Shown: positions 1-12,797 of the stretch, one piece after another
Position numbering within the stretch: position 1 is the stretch's first letter
Layout of the letters: the number at the start of each line of letters is the position of its first letter
Source of the DNA: Floccularia luteovirens
Lineage: Eukaryota; Basidiomycota; Agaricomycetes; Agaricales; Squamanitaceae
Length of the DNA stretch: 64,000 bases
Direction: 5' to 3'
NCBI GenBank assembly: GCA_009739215.1
Contig: VSJF01000002.1
Span: 2,790,001-2,854,000 of the forward strand
Notes under the pieces: generated by a model
Database searches by the model: none
Seen by the model: the letters and a program-made list of their open reading frames with translations, nothing else
What the model was told of the DNA's origin: nothing
Program-made: the position numbers and the translations under genes

Positions 1-3000
1 GACACCACTCGAGACGCGTCATTTCGGTCCGGCGCCAACTGGCCGTGTGCTGAGAAGAAATAAAACTCGCAAGCGCGTACAGTTGACCAACGGTAACCTC
101 GTCGTCGATCTCAATGTGCCGCCGAAGTTGATCCTACCACGTCGTGGCGAGCCAGAAACGATGAAGACTCGATATACCGCTGTGACTTGTGATCCAGATG
201 AGTTTGAAAAGAAGGGATTCGGCTTGAGGCAGAACCTATTCGGAAGGAGGACAGAGCTGTTTATTGTAATTACTATGTATAATGTGAGTATATCCACCTT
301 CTTTCCCTTGATTTGACTACTAATCTATAAATATAAATGTATAGGAAGACGAAGTACTATTTTGTCGGACTCTATATGGTGTGATGCGCAATATATCCCA
401 CCTCTGCACTCGTAAAAATTCGCAAACATGGGGTCCAAATGCATGGGAAAAGGTGCGCCCTAACCAATCTAAAAACCTTGAATAACGTTAAACACTTACA
501 CTTAAAGGTTGTCGTTTGTATTGTCGCTGATGGACGTAAAAAAATTCATCCACGGGTACTTGACTGTCTTACACTTCTGGGTGTATACCAACCTGGTGAT
601 CACATGAAAAACATGGTCAACAATAAGGAAGTAACAGCACATCTTTTCGAATACACCACATCTTTTGCAATCGATCCGAATCTCCACTTCCGATATCCAG
701 ATAAGGGTATTGTACCTACACAAATCATCTTCTGTCTAAAAGAGAAGAATCAAAAGAAGATTAACTCTCATCGATGGTTCTTTAATGCTTTTGGTCCTCT
801 TTTGCAGGTCTGCGATATTAGATCCTTTATCCGCTCGACTAAGTCCTGATTCTGATTCCCTAGCCAAATGTTTGTGTCCTCTTGGATGTGGGTACTTGTC
901 CAGGAAACAATAGTATCTACCGACTCTGGAAGGCATTTGATGTCAATTCTAGTGTCGGTGGGGCGTGTGGGGAAATCGCAACATACAAAGGGAAAAATTG
1001 GTCACTCCTGCTCAACCCTCTTGGTATGACTTATTTGAAATAACTTCTATCGTATACTGAGAGATGATCAAGTCGCCGCACAAAATTTTGAGTATAAAAT
1101 GAGCTGTATCTTGGATAAGCCAACCGAGAGTATGTTCGGCTATATCAGCGTTTTGGTGAGAATAAACCCACTTGTGATATATTTATTTCTGAGATACGTT
1201 GTGTCAACAGCCAGGGGCATTCTCCGCATATAGGTGCTCTCTCATCCGCTTTTGCACAATTTGACTATTCACCTTTTCCTAGGTATATTGCATTACAAAA
1301 TGACGAAAGAGGTGTTGGCCCTTTGGCATCTTACTTCAAGGGAGAGGTACTCCATGGTCGAGACACAGACATCTTCACATCAAATATGTGTATGCATTAT
1401 TCTCCCGGAATTATCATCCATACTTACATTCATCTTTGTTCTAGATCTTGCAGAAGATGTAGGTTGCAGTTCTAAATATAACTCAAGTCTACAGATTGAA
1501 ATTAATGTCATAGCGTATTTTGTGCTTCGAGCTCATCGCAAAGTCCAACTCCAATTGGTAAATTCTCGCACAGCTGCATCCAGTTAATCTATAACTCACT
1601 TATAACCCAGGGTTCTGAAATATGTCAAAGGTGCAATCGGAGAGACGGACGTGCCTGATGCCCTACCAGAATTCATCAGTCAAAGGCGACGATGGTTGAA
1701 CGGGTCTTTTTTCGCTGCAACATACGCGATTGCTCATGTAGGACAAATAATGCGTTCTGGGCACAGCTTTTCGCGAAAAGTCGTATTGATGATTGAAACT
1801 GTATATAATATCATCAATTTGATATTTTCATGGTTCAGCATTGTGGGTTTATTTTTTTTAATGCTAAAGACTTGCCGCATTGACAAAACTTTCATCTAAT
1901 AGGGGAATTTCTATCTGTTCTTTGTATGTATTGCAACACTAACAATCTTCGTCTACTCTGACATTATCATTTGTAGGTCGTCCTGACTTCATCGCTGGAA
2001 GATGGTTCTTTTGGAATGCAAGGAATTAAGTATTTCAATACTCTTGTCCAGGTAATAATTTGTCAACCGTTAAAACTCTGTTCTTATAAATACCAAATCC
2101 AAGTACGTCATGGCATCTATGGTCATTGCTTGTTTCCTATTCTCGATGGGCAACAAACCACAAGCGTTCGTTATACCTTGTCCATGAAATCATCCGATCA
2201 CTCATTCCATTCTCAGGTCAAAGTGGAAGTACAAGTTATCCGCCATCATATTTAGCGTTTTAATGTTGTACATGATTGCGGCCTCCATTCTTTGCTCGAT
2301 ACAAGCCGCGAAACAGGGCGGTGCGGAGAACTCAATCATGTTGTTAAGCGTTGTAGTCACGTATGGTTGTGAGTTGCCAACTGTGACCTCGCTGTATTGA
2401 TATTGAACCACCTGCTTTCAAATAGTGTATGCGTTCGGCAGCTTATTAGCTTTCGATCCTTGGCATATGTTCACGAGTTTCATCCCGTATATCCTCCTCT
2501 CTCCGACCTATATCAATATCCTGAATATGCAAGTTTCTTTCGCGTTCATACTCTGACATTTAAGCTGAATTTATTTGTTCTAGCTATGCATTCTCTAATC
2601 TTGACGATGTTCGTTACCTTCCTTCCTATTTTATACATAACTGATCTAATCATTTATCCAGATATCATGGGGTACAAAACAAGACTCAGCACCAGAAACA
2701 GACCTGGGAGCAGTTATTCAAGATAGCCATTCACAGGTGGACGTTGAGATGTTAAGTGAGGCTGCCGATGTGAATAGTCTATATGAAGATGCACTCGCAA
2801 ACCTACGAGATAGAGTACCGGTCGATAAGGGTAAAGCCGGCCAGTCGAATGCCGAGAAGGAGCAAGCAGCAAAAGACTACTATGCGAATGTCCGGACTAA
2901 TGTGTTGTTGACCTGGGTGCTGTCGAATGTGAGTGTCCAATATTAAGCTTATAGATAACTTATCTTATCGAATGAAAGGGCTTATTGTTGGTTGCGATTC

Positions 3001-3219
3001 TTGGTGGAGGTCCAACCACAAACACGTTTGCAGAAGACGCAGGAGTCAATAAAGCCAAGACATACTTGATCTTCATACTCGTCTTTACTGCAATTACAAA
3101 TATCGTCGTACGTTGCTGCACTATACTGTCTTGCTTCTATACCTCATGACTTTATTTTGTCATTGTAGCGGTTCTCACTTTCGACGTTGTATCTGTTGAC
3201 ACGTCTCGTTACTGGTTAA
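1..3219 (+). CDS. Chitin synthase (division 1), 5'-truncated by window edge
   Basis: Membrane glycosyltransferase that polymerises N-acetylglucosamine from UDP-GlcNAc into cell-wall chitin. The reading frame is already open at base 2 ([13 protein letters not shown], then [15 protein letters not shown]), so the true start lies outside the window. About 14 short introns must be removed. Spliced exons give the usual order: MYNEDEVLF (about 280-360), ENPAFGP-like segment [18 protein letters not shown]...GGACGEI, LAEDRILCFEL (about 1440-1540), and the catalytic signature [11 protein letters not shown] (about 1680-1720). Several transmembrane segments follow, and the protein ends in [13 protein letters not shown] with stop TAA 3217-3219. 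No frameshift was found; every exon joins in phase. The QRRRW and ED motifs place it in division 1 (classes I-III); I did not fix the class. The downstream neighbour is convergent. Confidence 0.93.
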
Positions 3220-4379
3220 TAATTCTTTGGACTGGTAAACAGCCAAATAATGTATTTAATATCTGTAATCATGGAATTGTTTAATGGCTTTCTTGTATCG
3301 ATATGTCAGTGCCGCAGCGCGGTTAGGGTTTCTCCTACGATGCAGAGCACGCATAGAATGTACAGTATAAACATTAGCTATGGCCAACTTCTGGCTGTTA
3401 TGGACAACAAACTGAAAACGTCACTGCTGTATCATTGGTTTATGACCAGGACTCCTGAGCCTTGGCTTCCGGACAATAAAAACAAGTACATACGTTGTTG
3501 ACGCACAGCTGTGTAATATGATTTACACCACGTTGACACCCCATACTTTGTCAAAACCCATAGATTCGAGGTTTCACAGAGCAGAGGTATGGGTTAGGGC
3601 AAAGTCGACTGTAGCTTTAAAGTTAAAAAATAAGAGCCGTTCCAGCTCAATGGATGAAATATTGCGAACGTTTTGCCCGCTATGTTAGTAGTGAGTCGTT
3701 TTGACATGATCACTCACTCCACCTCGCTTTCCAAATACTATGGTGTTTTTACCCCCCTCCATTTCATCGTCATGTAAATAGTAGCGTGCATAGCGTGCAC
3801 AAGGCACGCCGGCTTTATGGTCCTTATTGATAAGTTTCTCATCTAAAAAAAATCAAATAATTTGTTAACGACAGGCGGTGTACTGATGACGGTATAAACA
3901 CATCTGAATAGCATTGCTTATTAGTAGTACAGCTTCCTTAAATAGTGATTGAATTTTTGTATATAAGACTTACATCAAGTTTCAGTGATTGCATAAAGCT
4001 AACGGGGGCTCCGAGAGTACAGCCCGTTCAGAGACGGTTTTCCTTGATATACGAGTCTGAGATTGAGCTTCTTGCACTCATGCGTTGTGTTTTTGAACAG
4101 TGTTCGAAATCAACCGATCAACATTTAATGTTGATACAACAAGACATTCCTTTCAACCCTTCGCATTGGCGCTGCTTTTGTTCCGTACACAACGTTGCCG
4201 AAAGTTTCCGGAAAACATTATTCCACATACACCGAATATCAACAAATGCTGAAGGGGCTCGCTAGCGACGTCCGCCCAAACTGTGAAGTGCAGGGGTATT
4301 GCTTCAGACGCAACAGTATGTTATAACTGAAAGTAAAAAAAAGCAGCAGCCACTTTGAATAATAACCTGTATAATACAT
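3220..4379. other. Intergenic, no gene recognised
   Basis: Convergent 3' flanks of the chitin synthase and the zinc-finger gene. Only short open frames are present, the longest about 106 codons without a convincing ATG. Nothing resembles a known protein, RNA gene or repeat. The region holds AT-rich patches and short poly(A) runs. Confidence 0.5.
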
Positions 4380-5407
4380 TTACCGCCTTCCTCTACTTGC
4401 TCCGCCTATGTTCTTTCGCTTTTTGAACAAACTACCAGTCGGCTCTATTGGATGATCGGGTGCAGGCTCTTCTGTCTTCACGTAAGGCAATGTTGGACCC
4501 TTTATTTCTTCTTTGATAGGTGTATTTTCATTGGGAAGATGTGATGCTGATGATTTATCAAAGACTGTTACAGGTTCGGGATCTTCTTTTACATCTTCTT
4601 GGGGGCGAAAAAGTTGGATCTTAGTCCATTTTGGACGGTCTGTAGGCTGTGTCAGTGCAGCAGTTTCAAGTGATGTCGACGTGGATGGGGGGTCAGGGGG
4701 AGGTGGGGTTTCTTCTTTCTTCTTCTTCAACTTTATAGGGATTACTCCTGGGTCATACATTTCATTCAAGCCTACTGCTGTTTTCTTTCGAAGTTTAAAG
4801 TGTCGTGAGTCATCTTCAGGAGGTGCTTCTGCTTCGCGTTTGATCGTGGTGTCTTGAGGGTTATCTGTGGGAGCACTGGTGTCCACCGGTGGTGGAGTGG
4901 ATTCAACGACCTGCCAGTCTCCAACGAGTCCTTGTGACTGTCGAATCTTTAGTTCAGCCTCTATTCGTTCAGCATCCGGGTCGGTGTATCCGAGTGATTC
5001 TGCAGTGGAATAATTTGCATATGGGTTAGATGGTTGGGGTGCTGGCTTTCGTGAAGTAGAACTGGAAGCAACTTGGGCAGCCTGTGGTTTTGCGCGTCCC
5101 GCACTTATGTCTGCTGCAAAAGCAGAGTTCGCAGCCTTTCAAAGAGAATACATCAACACACTCTCTTTAGTGGGTAATAGAGAACATGGATGCTTACCTG
5201 TTCTACTCTAGCCATTTCTCTCTTTTCCTCCTCCCGATCCTTTTTCTGCTTTTCACCAGCTTTGTAAATGCCTCGTATGAAACGCTCAACACTACCCTTA
5301 TGGCGAAGACCATTTTCATGTTGTTGTCGTGAAGGGGCATCGTCAGCAATGTAGATTTCACAGTATTTGCAAAAGTATTTCTTTTTTGAAACCCAATATT
5401 CGCTCAT
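4380..5407 (-). CDS. U1-type (matrin) zinc-finger protein, WBP4/FBP21-like
   Basis: Predicted nuclear pre-mRNA splicing protein. Exon 1 is 5407-5198 (70 codons), the intron is 5197-5136 (GTAAGC...AAAG), exon 2 is 5135-4380; total 321 residues. The N-terminus MSEYWVSKKKYFCKYCEIYI is followed by HENGLRHKG, giving the C-x2-C-x(n)-H-x5-H layout of U1/matrin zinc fingers, with a start typical of WBP4/FBP21. A basic coiled stretch rich in K, E and R follows (residues 45-68). The C-terminal two thirds is low-complexity, rich in Pro, Lys and acidic residues, with KKRK-like basic clusters near the end (possible nuclear signals). No WW domain is visible, unlike animal FBP21, which is usual for fungal members. 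The start is the first ATG before the conserved MSEYW. Confidence 0.82.
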
Positions 5408-5724
5408 GGTGGTGATGGGTGGGTTCAAGTCATAAATGATCCGAATGTAAACCAAATGCAGTATCTGCCCCTATTGTATTTGCGCAGCGGTAAAATAAAG
5501 AGGAATCTATAATAATATATATGGTACAGTACATTGAAAAAATACAAGTGAATTTGGTGCGACAATGCAATTAGACGTCAGATAGTTGGACTATAATGCT
5601 AGAGAATATGTAGATCTACTGTGATGCGAGGTGAATGCTTTTAGCTGAAAACATCATATTCTATAGCTATGTGAGACTTGGAATAGATGAATGAATGTGT
5701 TTGCTGCAGTTGCAAATATGTATA
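5408..5724. other. Short intergenic region
   Basis: Contains the 5' flank of the zinc-finger gene and the 3' flank of the TRP-like gene, both on the minus strand. AT-rich, with no recognisable element. Confidence 0.5.
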
Positions 5725-8297
5725 TCATGAACGTTGATCGTTGCGTTCGCCAACCGTCCTATCTGTTTGTCCACTCGTTCTCACCCCTTCCTCAGTCACC
5801 GTTTCCATCTCCGCTCCAACCATAGGTGAAGGCATTGCAGATGCACGTCTACTACCGCTACCGTTAGAGCTGCTGTGTGCAACACTTGATAGAACGGGAG
5901 ATGACGGCTGTGAATATGAAAATGACCATCTCCGAGGCAATAGTGAGCCGACAGTGATCGACCTTGACTCTTGTGAGTATAGGCTCGGAGGCTCCATATT
6001 AGAGATCGTTGTTGCGGTAGGAGATAGTGGATAAGGCGCTAATACATATGGTGTATCTTGTAATTCGGCTTGTGTCGGCGTAGGGTTGAGGGGACGCGCT
6101 GCTGTTTGTTGCTCCCATGACAATGAGTTGCCCAACACCTTTTCGCCAACACCTGCCTTTTCAAGCGTCGAAGCTTCGGAACGTTGGTGAGAGCTAAAGG
6201 AAAATCCAGAATTTAAGCCGAGATGTCTCCCTCTGTTCTTTCTGAAAAGCTGTCCAATACCCAAGTGTATGATGAGGTTGATAATCATAACGATAATGGA
6301 AACGGAAAAGACAATTGCGATAACGATGCCGACAACGACCCGCGGAATTGCTTTGACTTCAAGTCGTTCCACGAAAGCAATCATTAAACCTGTGCATACC
6401 ATACGTATTATGGCTAGGAAAGTGCCAAAAATATCCCCGCCCCGCGATTTTGCAGGTTTCAGGACTATATAGGCAAGTACGAGTCCGGCCTCAACTATGA
6501 GGTAGATTATTACTTGAACTTCGCCGTTACTGTGCGCAAAAGCGATGAGAAGGGCTTTGATGAAGATTGCTAACAGCATGATGAGTGAGAAATAATAGCG
6601 CTCAGAACGGTGTTGGGCGTAGAGTGGACCATACGATGAAAGGTGTTGCGAAGGATCGGTGTAGAGGGAATATGCGGACGAGCGCCGGGCAGTTCGGATG
6701 GTAAGATAGACTGGGATTAAGATGAGTCCAGAAATAGCGATCAAGGAAAGAACGGAAAGGAATATGGACAGCCAAGAGTCTTTCAGTGTCCATTGATAGA
6801 ACACAAATATCAAGAGAGGCGATGTTGAGAGAAGACCCTGGTAGCCAAATGTCAGTTTCTTGACTTAATGACAATATAACATGTAACATACCAAGCGAAG
6901 AATCCAAGAGCGTGTAAATGATGTATAATCAAAAGAAGATTGTTGATTGTGTGGCTGTTTTCCATTCTTGACGTGTCGCGCAATAAACATAATAACATAT
7001 CCAACAATAAATATTCCCATGGCAATCAAAAACATGATCAAGGCGCAGATGAATATCGTCATGAACGCGTTCGCTGTCGCAATATTGATCGAATTCACGT
7101 AGATCGGTATCCCAGCTTGTAATACATTCGACGAATCTGCTGTGACGGTTTGAACATCACCACTTCCAACAGCAGTCCGCACGGCAACATTCTGCTGAAG
7201 GCCAGACAGGGACGAAGGGAGTTCGGGCTTGGCCAGGAGGTTTAACCATTCGTACTCTACATCCCTGAGACTGAGAGAGCCGATTGTTTGGCCACCACCG
7301 CCACCGCCACCGCCTCCGCCTCCAGAGTTGTACGGGCTAAGTTTGCGGTTAACGAACCCAACTGCAGACCCAGAACTGGCATCGGCAAGTTTTCCACCAG
7401 TAAGATGACGCATATGGTCAATCGAACGCTGCAATGGCGAAGTCGGAGAAGAGAACAAACCGAGGGCCCATGCAAAGTTGAGAGCAAATGCACGGTAGAC
7501 AGAAGGATAGTTTAAGCCGAGCAAGGCACTACTTGCCACGGACTGATACAAATATATCAGTTCCAGGGCACGGAACGGAGCGAGTGCTTCTGGAGATATT
7601 GATTGCCAGGCAGCCGAGACAAGCGCAACAATCGCAACCCCTCTCATGCTCCACTCTACTGCGGGTTGATGGGCGGACCAACCATTCGATAGTGTAGCTT
7701 GAACACATGCCTTGATGTTGCCGGTTCCAACCTCTGTCAAGGTCAACTGTGCAAAACCTTCTAGGTCTGGAATCTTGTAAGCAATGACAGGGATTTTATC
7801 TGTGACCCCTAATGATTTTGGGAGTGTGACCGAATCAGAGCCTGTGAAGTTATACTGGGGCAATGGACAAAGGGCGCCATTAAGAATGGTGCAGAGATCC
7901 AGGGTGAAATTGACGGGATTCATGCCGTACACGTTGAGGAAAAGGTTTGCGGTGACATTGACATTTGATTGCTAATTTGGTACGTGAATATTGTGGCTCG
8001 AATAATATCAAGAAAATAACGTACGACGCTAGCAGCAGATATGTTGAAAGACACAGACTGGTTCTTAGCAAAATAAGCAATATCGAACTGTTGAACGAGA
8101 AGGGTTTCCGGGGGATTGCAATAGGTAACTGAAGAAGTAACTGTGGAGAAATGGAGTAGTTAGACTTTTGCACAGGGGTAAAGGAGTAAAGGAGGCATGA
8201 ATGACGTACATAAAGTATCCTCTCGTGCAAAGGTGAAAGAAATCAGAAGAAGAGTTAAGAAAGTAAAGGCTCGCAGCCTGGCGAGAAGAGAGAACAT
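5725..8297 (-). CDS. TRP/FLC-like membrane protein with ML-like domain
   Basis: Predicted fungal transient-receptor-potential-like or flavin-carrier family protein of the secretory or plasma membrane. Exons 8297-8210, 8140-8025, 7971-6892 and 6837-5725 join in phase to 798 residues. The start MFSLLARLRAFTFLTLLLI is a signal peptide. The next exon reads VTYCNPPETLLVQQFDIAYF, the hallmark of the lumenal ML-like domain, which continues through the Cys-containing CTILNGALCPLPQ. Around residues 170-560 and beyond lie several hydrophobic segments (AFMTIFICALIMFLIAMGIF among them), then the remaining helices and a long Ser/Pro-rich cytosolic tail of about 180 residues. A run of about a dozen glycines lies in the lumenal/loop region (about 7290-7325). 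All copies of the family motif are intact. Channel versus transporter function cannot be decided from sequence. Confidence 0.87.
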
Positions 8298-9215
8298 GAA
8301 TGTGCAGTCAACAGAGGGGCTGGGTGTCTAGGGCGTATAAAAGGGTCTGCACTATAGAATTGTGCTTGTCAGCAAGGGACACCAAAGATAGAAAGCCATT
8401 GTTCTAACCAAACAACGAGGTCTGCTATTGTTCTAACTTCTTCGGTCCTGGCAATTCAATGTAACTACCGCCACGAGAGTTAGCGCCAGAGATGACCAGG
8501 CTACAACGTGTTCGTAAATAATGAGGGAGGGGAATGAGGAGAGGAAGAGATATCGAGAGCTTGTGAGAACTTATATGATCAACCCCAGGAAATAGACCAA
8601 CCAAAATTATCTCATCAGCTCGATCAAATGGCCCTGTGTAAATTTTTATGCGGTGCTCCTAGCCCGGCCAAGCAGTTCGAAAAATCGTAAGCACTGCTTA
8701 GCGCACACAAACAGCATGTTGTCGTCTTGACAATTCCTCTTGTATCTTGCCTTGTGGTCAAGTCATGGCTACATACACCCAACGCTTTGCAGTTTAATTG
8801 ACAATGTCATGAACACACGTGTAGATATCGACACTTCTATACACGTTTCCGATTCACGCATTGTACGGCTGGCGTCGGCATCCTGCTGCGTCGAGTCAAC
8901 TGATTTGCGAACTCTTTTTGGTCATGTCTTGGGTATTAATAATACATAGTACATTTTTCAGCGATTGCAGTGACATGGCTGTTAAGCATCCTATTTTATT
9001 GATAGAACGAATTTGTTGTTAGTTTAGCTGTAATTAGTCGCTTTATATATAGCAAGCTGTGAGTGACTTATACTAATTAATTGAAATAAATTACAATTTC
9101 TAGGCGGCCTCCTTGGATAAATTTGACCTCCCGAACTCTCACAGGCCCGTAAAATCCGGGACTTTCCGCGTCCGAGAGAAACCGGATTTTCGCGTTGTCC
9201 TCTCATCGTCCTCCA
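8298..9215. other. Intergenic between two divergent genes
   Basis: Shared upstream region of the TRP-like gene (minus) and the ATP synthase gene (plus). Contains GA-rich tracts near 8520-8570 and a TATA-like GTATAAAAGGG at about 8335-8345, which has no obvious gene of its own. No open frame is convincing. Confidence 0.45.
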
Positions 9216-9975
9216 ATGTTGCTGTCGTCGCTCTCTCGTTCCGTGGCAACCACACCTGCTCTTGGCCGCCGTGCGGCCTCAGCAATCGCCACAAAATACT
9301 CGAAAGCTGCCTTCGGCGCAGCTCTCTCGAAATCACCCCAAACACTCACTAAGGTGCACGCAGAGCTCGCCAACCTTTCCAGTACCATCAATGCAAGTCC
9401 CGAACTCAAGACCTTCATTCACAACCCCACACTCTCCCTGAATGAGCGCCAAGTTGGTCTTAAAGCTCTATTTGCCAAAGTTGATGGGGGCGCCAAGAAG
9501 GAGCCTACGTCGGAGGTCACCAAAAACCTCTTAACCGTTCTTTCAGAGAACGGACGCTTGGGAGAAACGGAAAACGTTATTGAAGGGTTCAATGAACTCG
9601 TCGCAGAACACAAGGGTGAACTGACCGTTACAGTCACCTCAGCAACACCTCTGGCAAGAGACGTCCTAACTCGTTTGGAGACAACGTTGAAGCAGTCACA
9701 GGCAGGGTTGGCTGCGAAAGTACTAAAAATCAACAATAAGGTGAGTTGATTCCACAACGTTAATATTATCCCCTTCCATGTCTCAATACCTTATGCGCGC
9801 AAGGTCAACCCCAGCGTTCTTGGCGGCCTCATTGTTGACTTTGGTGACAAGACGATCGATTTGAGTGTCCAATCACGAGTAACCAAGCTTAATAACGTTA
9901 TACAACGTATGTATTCATTTTCGTATCTTGGATATGCTTGTTAATGTCAAAATTCGAACCCCAGAATCGGTTTGA
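9216..9975 (+). CDS. ATP5: ATP synthase subunit 5 (OSCP), mitochondrial
   Basis: Oligomycin-sensitivity-conferring subunit of the F1F0 ATP synthase peripheral stalk, acting in the mitochondrial matrix. Exons are 9216-9740, 9804-9906 and 9965-9975; they join in phase and end ...NNVIQQSV. The last exon is only 11 nt. The ATG at 9216 opens MLLSSLSRSVATTPALGRRA, an Arg/Ser-rich amphipathic presequence without acidic residues, so this start is favoured over anything upstream. The body shows the family pattern: LTKVHAELANL, NPTLSLNERQ, NLLTVLSENGRL, and the C-terminal signature NPSVLGGLIVDFGDKTIDLS. The length of about 213 residues is normal for fungal OSCP. Confidence 0.95.
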
Positions 9976-10517
9976 GCACTACATAACCTATAGCTTCTTT
10001 GGCATACCGCGCGTTGGCTCTGTTCATAACCCTGCTATTGCACTATAAAATAGAGTTACATCCTTGGCATACCTTTTCGGAAAGTTATCCAATTCTTGTA
10101 ATCGATCCGCGAAAAACAGCATAAATTTTACAGAAACTATTCTCACTTTTCTTATTCCGGTGCTGGCCTTATGCAGGTTATTTATTGTTCTAAGAGGAAG
10201 AATCTTAACCCTCGCTATCGCGAAAGGGGCACTATGAAATTTGCCCATCAACACCAGATGACTATCCAAGCTTCTAGTTCTCCGTCCTTCCCCACTTACC
10301 GAACTTGACCGGAGTGATACAAACGGGATGATTACTAAAACGTGCTTCGTTAATCATTTACCAGAGTTGGACATCAACTTTGCACTGCGAGTAGATCGCA
10401 CAATACGTCGATAATTGATATCTATGAGTCATGCATAATTCATGAAACACGAGGACATTGAGCACTGAGTACAATATATGCGCTGCATCATTAAAACCTC
10501 CTATTCTACAATAATCG
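9976..10517. other. Intergenic, nothing recognised
   Basis: The 3' flank of ATP5 up to the start of the duplicated segment. Only short frames without similarity I can recognise. Confidence 0.4.
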
Positions 10518-11040
10518 TTTGTTGAACATTCTTAACTAACCCCGCCTACGATACAGCGAGGATAACGAGGAGAATAAGAGTTACCACGATCCACTAATGT
10601 ATGTTAGCAACATAATGTAGCCGCTTATCATCACTTAAAATGTCTGCAAAAGTTCGAAGTAGATTTTGTAAATATTGTCCATTGTTTTTGTTAATCATGA
10701 CAAATATATGTACAACCAGTCCAACCAGTACTTACATGCCTTGTTAGTACTTCCGTTATACGGCAGCAATTAATGCGCAGCCTCATATCACTTTGATGCG
10801 CGAAACATCAAATCTTTATCTGTCCCGTTTTCAAATTTGAAACTTGAACATTCTCACACCTTTTTATGACATTGGGGCAACAAAACATAGTGGCAAGTAT
10901 TATATTTTATCTGGACATCAAAACATTTGAGGACTATATTTAGATTAACAGCTATGGAAAGACACAACTCAAAATAAAGCAAAACTTGCTACAAATCATG
11001 AAGCCATTCAAGTTCCTCCTACCAACGAAACCAAATTAAA

Positions 11041-11640
11041 CGGTGAGAACTAGGATGGAAACTTGATTATTACATCCACAGTAGGATTTTGTGACTCTAT
11101 CTCCAAAGAAGAAATAGAAGCTAGCGGTTCAAAATTCCGCGAAACTTCTTAGATTTGAGACTCCCCCAATATCACCGCGGGCCAGTGACAAGTGAGAGGA
11201 CGATACTGGATTGGAGGCATGCAAGATGTTTCCTTTCTGCTTGGTTATACCAGGTCTGGCTCCGCTTCCGTATTCTTCTTACTACCAAGGGCTATCTGTC
11301 TTCCCCGTATGGAGCGATTGCAATATTGAGATCAGAGCATATTTCGAGATTCAACATCTACCCTTCGGTCATTCTTAAATCTTGGAAGAAGTGGCGGTAA
11401 CGCACTATCGTAACAGTGGCGGCGAAGGACACAATGTAAGCATGCGATGCGATACTAATTCCGCAGACGAAGAGTGGTACAACCACACCCATGGTGAGAG
11501 GAATGTCGCCGTGTTGTATTCTTGGATACTTAGAACCCAGGAAAAATACTGTTATCATGGACAGGGAACGAATATCAGTGCAAGGCATTCACGCGGCTAT
11601 CCGCGTGAAAATCACGGCAGGATGTGATATATATAAATAC
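11041..11640 (-). pseudogene. Unrecognised membrane-protein remnant, copy 1
   Basis: Minus-strand coding-like stretch. It encodes a hydrophobic segment (MITVFFLGSKYPRIQHGD, then GVVVPLFVCGISIASHAYIV) followed by RYRHFFQDL and a hydrophilic tail rich in Ser, Lys and Glu. The same text occurs in copy 2 with differing indels: copy 1 has a stop just after RMTEG and breaks the tail frame, while copy 2 keeps the 86-codon tail open. No family was recognised. The shared hydrophobic pattern and duplicate conservation suggest a real but decayed gene. Boundaries are approximate. Confidence 0.35.
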
Positions 11641-11921
11641 GACTTCATATTATGCTGTCAAGTCACCATCGCACATGCTCATCTGACCGCCCAGTTCTAA
11701 ATATAAAGGAATTTTTAATCATGATGACGGTAGCTAGGTTTTGTGCTGCAATATTCCAAAAATATCCAGATTATACATGTAGATGTTGGGTTTATGGGTA
11801 AGCTGCTCTAATTCTCCGAGGCATCTCTTTTTCCTATAAATTCGGTCTGCAATAACAGGTATAACAGTTCCAATATTCTACCTTCCTTGAATTGCGTACC
11901 CTCTCCTTTACATCCCAGATA

Positions 11922-12797
11922 ATGCCAGGTTTATTAAAAATCCCATTCGTGGTTGCTGCAATAGCCGGGCTACATACAGCCGCCACTCCTCCTCTCCCAC
12001 CACCCGAGGATAGCGAGAAAGTGCCATCCACAAAATTTGAAGGGTATCTTAACCAACGCACGTTTGCATTGATGATAAAGGTGAATTAATCAATCGATTA
12101 ATCGTCTTTTTGAAATTCAACTTCCTTGTAGTATTCATATCTTTTGGTTGGCCTCGCAGAAATTGTAGCCATCCTTGCCCACACATATCCTTCCTGCAAC
12201 CTTTCTTCCATTTCATTTGTTCGAGAAAACGTACCTCAACAGATATTGCGCCTCATTTCCCCTAGCCAGACGGGCAGCACTGGCTCTTACTTTTCAAAAT
12301 TATCTGTGGTAGGCACATCGCTCATAGCAATAGGAGGCCTCTTGCGATGGCATTGTTACAAGGCCCTCGGCAAGCATTTTACGTTTGAAATGAGTATCCA
12401 GAAAGACCATAGGCTTGTTACGACAGGGCTCTACAATGTAGTAAGACACCCTGGTTATTCAGGTGCGATGTGCGTGGTGGTGGGAATAATTACCTGGTAT
12501 ACGAGTGAGGTGTGTAGTATCATCTTTCTGTGAGAAAATTTCTCATCATCAAGTGTCGTTTCTGTGTTTCTGTGTCCCGGGGAAATTTAGGGTTCATGGG
12601 TTAGGGAGTCCGGCATACTTGACACTGGCCTCGGTAGAGGACTCATTACCACCCAATGCGCAATCATGTCATCTCTTTTCTTGGGTTTAGTCGCCCGCAT
12701 GTCCAAGGAAGACCAAGCCTTGAAACAAAAATTTGGAAAGCAGTGGGATGCTTGGGCTGAGAGGGTTCCCTACAGTATCATCCCATGGGTATATTAA
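11922..12797 (+). CDS. STE14: Protein-S-isoprenylcysteine O-methyltransferase, copy 1
   Basis: Endoplasmic-reticulum membrane enzyme that uses S-adenosylmethionine to carboxyl-methylate prenylated CaaX proteins such as Ras/Rho and lipopeptide pheromones. Exons 11922-12080, 12132-12509 and 12591-12797 join in phase to 247 residues. Hydrophobic N-terminal helices (LLKIPFVVAAIAGLHTA; YLLVGLAEIVAILAHT) precede the core. The catalytic block is clear: LVTTGLYNVVRHPGYSGAM (the G-x-Y-x-x-V-R-H-P-x-Y motif), then the C-terminal FGKQWDAWAERVPYSIIPWVY with the conserved E-x2-L/F...Y-x4-P pattern. The start is the first ATG before the conserved helix. It is duplicated at 16407-17282 with about 95% similar protein. 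Both copies look functional. Confidence 0.9.
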
